64,000 nt of DNA from Ctenosaura bakeri (taxonomy: Eukaryota > Chordata > Lepidosauria > Squamata > Iguanidae), in assembly GCA_948474755.1 (NCBI GenBank), contig CAOLHI010000249.1:372001-436000 (forward strand), written 5' to 3'. A program made the position numbers and the translations under genes. Below are positions 56,515 through 64,000 of the stretch, piece after piece. The notes under the pieces are model-generated. The model had not been told where the DNA came from, ran no database searches, and saw nothing but the letters and a program-made list of their open reading frames with translations. The first letter of the stretch is position 1, and the number at the start of each line of letters is the position of its first letter.

Positions 56515-56670
56515 TAGATGTACATTTAATTTAGGTACTGAATATGTTACCAGTGCAGTGTTTTAGTCTGGACTTTACATCCTTGTCCCCAAACAGGTTC
56601 AGCACCTTGGACAGCTCCAGATGGGCTTCACTGTCTCATTGGCGTGGGGGCTACTAGCCACCACTGGTAG
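56515..56670. repeat. Palindromic dispersed repeat (AAAGTTCA family), copy
   Basis: 'ttttagtctggactttacatcc', then 'caggttcagcaccttggacagctcc', 'gggcttcactgtctcattggcg' and 'ggctactagccaccactgg'. This is the best match to the family's 'gttcagcaccttggacagctcc' core. Confidence 0.6.
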
Positions 56671-57593
56671 TTGCAATCTATATCTGGAATGCCTTCCCTT
56701 AGATGGCTGGTGCTTACTCATGGTCTTTTCAGTACCCATGAAGGCCTGACTTTCTTAGTCATTTTAGTGCCTGGTATCCTTCTCCTTTGCTTCTGGTTTT
56801 TCTTCGATGTTATATGCTACAAGGTTCCTCCCTGCCCCTGTCTATCTGCTCTTGATCTTATTATGTGCTATCACTAGTTACTACGCTATTGTTGTATTAG
56901 AAGAACTTATTGTGCATTTGATGCACTGTACTCTGATAATCTGACAGTCTAACAGTTCAAATGCATAAATGAACAGAGAAAGTAGAATGCATTGCCAAGG
57001 ATTTGGTTTATGCCTTAGACCAAGCATGACTGACTCCGATATTTGCCAGAGCTAATCTGTTCTCCAGGTAGTGGCCCAGTCTGTGTAGTTGTACAGGTGT
57101 ATTGTGCTATCTGTTTACTCTTTAAGTACAAAGTGAATTAACAGAAGCAACAGTAATAGCTGCACAAGTAATACCTAAACGATTATGGCAACAATGCTAC
57201 ATGTATTTTTCTGGAAGTAAATCCTAATGAACTCACTGAGTAGCCACATAACACTATTAGGGGATGTGAGATGCTAAAGTCAAGCATACCTGTAGGTGGT
57301 TTGACAGAAAGCAACTTCTGCAGAGCACATCATATGTCAAAGTTGTTGCTAGCGACTACCACTATGTGTGTGTTTGTGTGTGTGTCTGTTCACGTTTCAT
57401 CTGCTTGGAAGGAATACAAAGACACCTGCAACCCTGAACAGTTTTATTTGTTCATCTGGTTTGCCTGCTTGTTTGTCAGGAAGCCTTTTATCTTTTCCTT
57501 CTCTGCATTGGATGAAACCTTCATCTGTCTTAAAAATGCTTGATTATTATGTTCAAGCTGGGTGACAGTGACAGCTAATGTGTAAAATCCTCT

Positions 57594-57596
<3 letters not shown>
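56671..57596. other. Unassigned noncoding DNA
   Basis: I searched here for a TRBV framework 3 and recombination signal continuation and saw none. Nothing else recognised. Confidence 0.5.

Positions 57597-57633
<37 letters not shown>
57597..57633. repeat. (GA)n microsatellite
   Basis: About 18 GA units. Confidence 0.95.
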
Positions 57634-57636
<3 letters not shown>

Positions 57637-57760
57637 TCCTCTGTGTACTCTCTCTGAGATTTTTGTATTTATAAAGCTGGGATAAGGGGTTCCCATGGGG
57701 GCTAAAGAGTGCAGAGGTGGCTCCTTTGGTTCTAAAATGTCAGAGATGTGGAGAGAGAAA

Positions 57761-57944
57761 GGCCATTTCTTCACTAGACTGCTATAGTGCTATTATTCCA
57801 CTTGCAACATCCTATGGAATCCTAGGGTTTGCAGTTTCAGGAGGATGTCCATAGGTGGAATTCATAGGATGCTGAATCCTATGGAATCCATAGGACGTTG
57901 CAAGTGGAATAATAGTGCTATAACAGTCTAGTGTGGAAATGGCC
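57761..57944. mobile_element. Harbinger-like hairpin MITE with rearranged centre
   Basis: The ends GGCCATTTCTTCAC (57761) and GTGTGGAAATGGCC (57944) and the outer arms (TATTCCACTTGCAACATCCT and complement) are intact. Instead of the usual loop, the centre holds three partial copies of the 'cctatggaatcc/ggaattcatagga' word in alternating orientation. Flanks AAA/AGA are not a clean TWA. Confidence 0.8.
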
Positions 57945-57993
57945 AGAGATAGAGAAAGAGATAGAGATAGATAGAGATAGAGATGGAGATAGA
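57945..57993. repeat. (GATAGA)n-type microsatellite
   Basis: AGAGATAGAGAAAGAGATAG-like units, about 49 bases, touching the MITE's right edge. Confidence 0.9.
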
Positions 57994-60900
57994 GCACACT
58001 AGACCAAGCATCCAGTTAGCAAAGTGTTCTCTTTTTTACTCAGTGACCAGTCAGATGCCTTTGGGAAGCCCACACAAGTTTTAGAATTTCCCAACTTAGC
58101 TAATTTTCCCTTTGAAATTCAATGTACATTTTTTTTAAAAAAGGAAACTATAACTAGTACTATTTTATGGACAGTTCATATAAACAAAACAATTAACACA
58201 GTATTTCCATCTCTGACAAACCAATACATTATAACAAAAACAAAACAAAGAAACAAACATAACAGCCACTTTTTCCCACAAACTATTGGTTGGCTGCACA
58301 TGCTTTTACATAATATGTCAGGATCTTATAATGTTCTTTCCACACATTTTCAAGCCATCAAAAAGAAAAGGGGAATTTCTACAATTTTCCCTACTGAAAG
58401 GCTATGCTGAATTTCATTTGAAACTTGAACTCTAGAAGAAAATGTTTGAAGACATAAATGTGTTGCCACATGGTTTAAGAATTTTGATACGGGAAATAAG
58501 GTCAATATAAATCTAAACCAAACATAATTTAAGATTGAGAAAGCCAGAAACCACCTGATTTTTGCAAACAAATCTGAGGCAACACCCCCCCCCACTTACT
58601 GGATCTTTTCTCTCTATAAAAGGAGCAGACTTTCAGTGTATAAGCATTTCTGCAGACTCCTGTGTCCTTTTTCCACCTGCTGTAAGCATTAGAGCAATCT
58701 TGGGAATGGTGTAGGATATATTTTGGAGTGTTAGAGATGGAAAGAGTTGGCAGAAATGCCTGCCATTAAGCAGAGGGCTAGGGATTTTTCTGTATCTTAA
58801 TTATAGTTATGACTCTGAGGCCCACAAAATTAGTTAGTTACCTTTATCGTTATGATTTATAACAAGTTACTCCTTGTTTTCCTGTTCCTTTTTTTCTAAA
58901 ATAATACCTTTAGTGATAATTTACATCAACACTAACATTCTACAAACACATGGAAAAGAAAAACAGCATGAAGAAAGCATGTTCTTATATTGTCCTAATA
59001 TTATGGGATAAACCACACTTATTCAACTCTTAGTTGCAGAAAGACGTTGTCCAGGGAGACTTCCATTGTCAGAAGAATTCTTCACTTTTGTAATTTTAAA
59101 GTTTTATTTATTTATTTATCTTCTTTTTTTAAAAAAGCATATTGCTGGGATCAAAAAATCCTCAGATCAAAAAAGCTGTATTTCATAGCAAGGGCAAAAG
59201 ATGTGGCTCCCTTGGTCCTTCCCATTCTTTATGCGTTTACTCAAGAGTAAACAGAAATAATGGGAATTCTGGACTCTAATGGGTAATCCCCCACTCCCCC
59301 TTTGATCCAGGGAGAATTTCTCATGAAAGCTCTCCTCTCTACAGAAATGTGGCAAAGAGCATTTGCCTGCTGGCCTGCATGGAAGTTTAGTCTTTGTTTT
59401 CCATTTTTTCCAAAATTGATCCAGTTATTTTTAATTATTTTTAATTATTTTTACTTAGTTTTAGAAAAAGTAACTCATTGTTGCAAACTAGAAGTCTGTG
59501 ATATGAATAAATTTCTTTTCTCTCATCAAACCCATTGTCACTTCAACATCTACAACAGATCACCAGCCAAAAATTCAAGGTACAACATGGAATAGTACTT
59601 CAGTTAGGGATGGAAAACATATTTGAAAATATTTTTTAAAACCAGTCACAGACAGGGTTTTTCAGGTATGAGAAAACATTGAAAATGAGGATCTTATATG
59701 GGTAAGAAAATTCACCAACTGAGATTTTTGTGCATGAAAAATGCATAATTTGTGTGCATTTTGTTTTATGTGCAGACAGAAAATAACAGGAAATTTTGTT
59801 TTACGCTGGAAACCTGTATGAACTTTTTTTGCATAGAATTGCAAAGTAAATTCCAAGTACTCTTTAAAAAATTAGTAAAAAAATTATCACAGAAAAAAAG
59901 ATTAAAGTATTCACTTTTTCCTGTGAGACAGAAGCTTACAAAGATTTACAATCCTAACTCCAGACATGAGATATTCTCACTCACTGAGATAACTGATATC
60001 AATGTAACCACAAACCTGATAAAAAAGTTATAGTCACAGTCTAAGAGAAGTGAAGCTGTCCTGGTTAAGACTGGCAGCATGGGAAAGACGGGAGATCCTG
60101 CAAGTTGAAATGCTGAAGACACAGTCCTAAACTCTTTCATTGAGAAGGAAGAATGGAGGACATTTAAAGGAGCCAATCTCATGATCTGAGATTAAGGATG
60201 GAAGGGCGTGGTGTTCGATTTAACAATATCAATGGAAGCAGCAGTACTGCACCTCCTGAGACTAGTTGCAAGAAAATGTGCACTTCAGCTCAAGAATGAT
60301 CACATCTGTAAAGCTTAGGGAGACTTCCTGTGAAATAAACTCCATGTAAAAGAAACCCCCATTTTCAGTGGCAAATGGCTATATGGGATATGATAGGGGG
60401 GAAACAAACACACAAACTAGGATCATACTTTAGTCAATGAGGGACAGACTTGAATTATGTATGTTGTACATAGCAGTGTGTAAATTAGAAAAATGCACAC
60501 ATTGCACACATTTCAGTGCAGAAAGAAAACACAAACTCTTGCTTACCAATATGGAAAAAGGACAGTCAGAAAAAACAGGTGGGATTCACAGAAATGCAAT
60601 GAATTTGTGACTGAGAGATCAGACTGACAGATTTTGATACCCCTGCCTGACACTTGAAATGGACAGGTAAGAATAGAAGGAGGGGACATAATAACCTAAG
60701 AGAAGTACAATAGGGTTATCTCAACCTATTAACAGAGTATCAGGAAGGTGAAGTCTCAGAAAGAGATAAGGCTTGTGAGGGATGCTAAGAAAAAGAACAA
60801 AAAAGCTTCTTTGATTATGTTCAGAGCAAGAAGAAGATCGAGGCTGGGAAAATGATGAATAGTTAGCAGGTGTTACTTCTCCTTCACTGGCACTTAAGGA

Positions 60901-61272
60901 GAGGCTGAACAGCCATCTGTCAGACATGCTGTTAACGCACCTGACATTTCAGAGTCTCAAGTGAACCGGGGGTTGGGCTAGATCAGGTTTGGAGAAAAGT
61001 GGCAAGAGGTTGTTGGACTGGAGTTCTTATGAGCTCTCACCATTGGCTATGTTACCATGCCATACACCCCCACTCCAAAGATATGATTGGCAATGTACAT
61101 TATTTAATTGGCATTAAATATAAATTATACACTGTTATGGCTGAAAAGCCATGCTTGCAAACAAGACTGGCTGAACACATGCTAAAGTAAGTCAGATGGG
61201 ACCTCAGGGCATGGCCAGGTCATAGTCAAGGGATCAGTCAGGAAGCTCTGGTGTTGAGCTTGAAATAATCCC
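57994..61272. other. Unassigned noncoding DNA
   Basis: AT-rich with several A/T runs. At about 60995-61062 'agaggttgttggactggagttc...accattggctatg' is half of the repeat described at 16366. A 128-codon frame (58024-58410) and others show no recognised domain. Confidence 0.5.
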
Positions 61273-61959
61273 TGTTATGACTCAGTCTTGAAAAACAATA
61301 GCACTTGAAACTGCTTCAACAGGGCAACTGATTGTTTTCAACCCATTCCCTCTTCCTGCTGAAATTCTCCTTTGTTTCCTCACTTGTCCAGCCATTAAGG
61401 AGCTATCACAATTCCCATCAGTGCTTTGACACCTAATGCTAAGGCCATTAACCCATTCTGAACCTCATTGTTTGCTCTGCCAGATAACCATTAACATCTT
61501 CCCCCTCAGGGGAGAAACAAGGCACTTAAACCCTGGCTCTGAGCCAGACAACTTGTAATACTCCAGACATGAGTCATAATTGTGCTGCTCAGTTTCCCAT
61601 TCTACCCTTGGACATTTAGTTTGAGCCACAGTGCTTTGTCTCTTCTCTGCAGGATACATAAATATCACCCACTTCACCCTAACTTCTCACTATTCAATTT
61701 TTCCTTCCTTTCCTTCAGTTAGCCTTGTGTGATTGTGACACTGCTTGAATATTGTGTGTGTGTTTGTGATTTTCCACAATAAAACATTCTTTTAAACTCC
61801 AGCTGGTGTCCTGCATTAATACGCGTATACATAGGTGGAAGATCCCGTAAGGTTACTCCCCTCTCACAAGTCTCCCTTTGAGCTAATAATTCCCTGTCAT
61901 TCCATGGAGGCAATGGCACCACAGGTGGACCTCTGAGTCACCCACTTTTTGGGGTAACA
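61273..61959 (+). mobile_element. Second LTR, related to the one at 21914
   Basis: Begins TGTTATGACTC and ends GGGGTAACA (TGTTA/TAACA inverted ends), about 687 bp. In order it has a TATA-like ATACATAAATA at 61655, the 14-nt word CTTGTGTGATTGTG at 61724, the polyadenylation signal AATAAA at 61778, then ATTCTTTTAAACTCCAG. The LTR at 21914 has the same 14-nt word (22588), AATAAA (22631) and ATTCTTAAACTCCGG in the same order and similar spacing. No target duplication is evident (TCCC versus GCTA), so the edges are tentative. No retroviral coding flanks it. Confidence 0.55.
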
Positions 61960-64000
61960 GCTATACTGCTGGCACTGATTGGAGTTCCACTCTAGCCACA
62001 TCTGGAGATCCAGCCCTGGATTAGAATGCAGCCCTTGACTGGGACTCCACATTTTTTTTTTGACTGTACCATTCTATGAATGCATGTAAAATGAATTCTA
62101 ATGAGCTAGCGTTGTTGCAAATGAAGAGTTCCCCAACTGTTATGTACATGTGTCCAGTATACTGGCTGAGAAGCTCTCCACTATATAGAAGTTTTTTTCA
62201 ATGGGTCTTCTCTTTGCATCCAGGAGTTCTGCTTTCCCAGACTTTCCAAACACAGAAAGAAGAGTCTTCTACATGTATGACTGTGTGAGCAGGGATCTTT
62301 TGAGAATACAGTGACCATACCTCTGGTGTATGTGTATGTGTATATGTGTCTGGGCTAATATTTTTCTATGATCACTCAGTGTATATATCAGGAGTGACCC
62401 ACAAGCTTTTGCAGCCTGAGTCAAAGAATAAGATAGCACCTCCTCCACTAATGCCATCTGCAAAAGCCAACTAGACTGGCAGTTGCATTTCCCCCCCTAT
62501 GAACTGATGAGGAGACATCTCCTCTGCCATGCCTGCAGAGCAGCAGATTAATTTAATGCTAGTGCCTGGGGGCCTAATGGAAAGCAGCATTAGCCCCTTT
62601 TTGCTTCATGTGCTCTGCTCAGGACCAAAAATTTGAAGTGGCCAGCTTGCCAGAGACTTGTGAGAGATGGGGTGAGAAAAACTTATTGTTATTGGAATGT
62701 GAGATAAAGAAAGAAGGAGACCTCTGCAGGTAAGGAAGACGGACAACAGTATTGGGGGAATGCATCAGTGATGGGGGCACAAGGAACTTGCAGTATGGAC
62801 AGTCTGCTAAAGGAGTGAGTGGGCAGGATAGAGGTAGAGCAGGCAGTGCCAAGCAGTCTGCCTTGGCTCATACCCCTGAGGCAATGCAATCAATATATTC
62901 CACAAAATTCAATATATCTACACTGCTGGGTGTAGATCAGTTTGGTATATCTACACTTCACAACTCTTCACTTCAATACCTGGCTTTCACTTCCTATCAT
63001 TTGCAGCCTGAGGTAACTACTTCACTCTCCTGGATTGTAGGACTGGCCCTAAAAGACAAATTCAGTGCACACACATTAAAAGGACTGAAAAGAGTTCTGG
63101 TTTAAAGTGTGTCTATTGATGTTTTTACATAAAAGGCTTTCAAACACAGCAGTGGGAAATGAGTTGTGAAAATTAAACTTATCTCTCTTCAGATCTCCAG
63201 ACACTCACTCTCACGTGCAATAATCCCCATTCATGTGGATGGGAGCTTTATACACGTATAAAGAGAAACTGTGCTTCTTAGACTCCAGTCATGCTTCTGT
63301 AATCATTTCAGTGCCGTCAACATCTGCAGTGTGGTGCTTTCTGTAATTCCTTAATAGTTGGATATTTCTAAATCTGTCATAACTCTCCAGGGCATTTAAT
63401 TTGCTTGTTAGTAGGATATTTCCTTTTTACAAGCTCTGGCAAAGGCTGAGGAAAACAGTCTCACTTCTCAAAATTCTTTCTATGGGGAGCTCACTTCCAG
63501 AAGCTGTCTCTGCACTGAAGCACCTGTTTTCAAGCGAATGAGAGCAACACATTCAAAATTCAACCTCCAGCTTTCCCTTCACCCTCAGAATAATTTTAAG
63601 GAGCCCCCTTCCCCTCCCTCTAAAGGAAGAAAGTCACAACAATTGGAATGTGGGAAAATTCATATCCCAATGAAGCAAGCAGGGTACAGCTGTAAAGCCT
63701 GGTCCATTTTAGAAGGCCTTTTACCTCCCCTTTGTGAATTTTAACCCAAAATGAAATCCTTCTCTCTTCTACTTTTTCACTGCAGCATTTTTCCATTGAC
63801 TGACTGAATGAAAATGGGCTCTTCAAATTCTCCCACACTATTTTTCAGGCAGAGACACGGGGAGGAGAGCATTCTGATGACTATCCCTGTGGGTGAAGTG
63901 GGGAATTCCTCTGAGAAGTTTCTCCACAGTTCATTCAGAACAAAACTCTTCCATTACACAGAAAAGAGGCAACCATGTTAGTTCTAAAGTCAGAAGGAGA
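61960..64000. other. Unassigned noncoding DNA
   Basis: A GT-type run at 62320-62350. Frames up to 117 codons (62752-63105, plus) without a domain I recognise. No gene, RNA or element seen with confidence. Confidence 0.5.

Noticed and set aside
61630..61670. CACAGTG heptamer with an A-rich block about 23 bases on, as a V(D)J recombination signal
   Set aside because: The nonamer match is poor, it lies inside the second LTR, and no V exon precedes it. Other CACAGTG words (for example 11052, 44815) are no better.

Overview
The window reads as nuclear DNA of a squamate reptile (lizard or snake). The evidence is the repeat content. There are several Sauria-type tRNA SINEs whose tail matches a BovB LINE 3' end found in the same window. 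There are CR1/L3-, L2- and L1-like LINE remnants, a second tRNA-SINE family of squamate type, a 5S-rRNA-derived SINE, many PIF/Harbinger-like MITEs, hAT-like elements and long GATA/GACA arrays. Base composition is AT-rich and CpG-poor outside the GC-rich Harbinger-like elements. I cannot name the species.

No intact protein-coding gene is visible. The longest open frames (183, 154 and 151 codons) show no domain I recognise and look like chance. Two coding relics or candidates stand out. One, at 56252-56460 (+), resembles the V exon of a T-cell receptor beta variable gene: it begins AGVTQS after a splice acceptor, has an LSC cysteine at the expected spacing, and has an FWYRQTP framework 2. It is broken by a 99-nt insertion, an early stop and loss of the 3' half. 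The other, at 37745-38092 (-), is a 348-nt open segment with an acceptor and a donor in matching phase (1-1), whose protein I do not recognise. The rest is best read as intergenic sequence or the interior of a very large intron.

Layout. 1-5.4 kb: unassigned DNA, then a Harbinger-like element (3524-4637) split by a hAT-like element (3698-4403), a GA tract and a three-copy minisatellite. 6.8-15 kb: a GC-rich Harbinger-like element, hairpin MITEs, a 5S-SINE and a degraded antisense L1. 15-19 kb: unassigned. 19-23 kb: a palindromic repeat, an antisense CR1 3' end and a 912-bp retroviral solo LTR with a 4-bp target duplication. 25-36 kb: SINEs, antisense LINE tails, MITEs and a perfect hairpin. 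37.7-44.3 kb: the candidate exon and two related GC-rich Harbinger-like elements in opposite orientation. 44-50 kb: a possible conserved enhancer-like block, Sauria SINEs in both orientations, a long CCTT array and a hAT-like element. 52-58 kb: BovB, SINE, GATA/GACA, an L2-like LINE, more MITEs and the TCR V relic. 61.3-62 kb: a second LTR sharing sequence blocks with the first. The last 2 kb are unassigned.

There is no operon or pathway here. What interacts is the transposon community: BovB probably served the Sauria SINEs, LINE and SINE tails border several microsatellites, and elements nest within each other.
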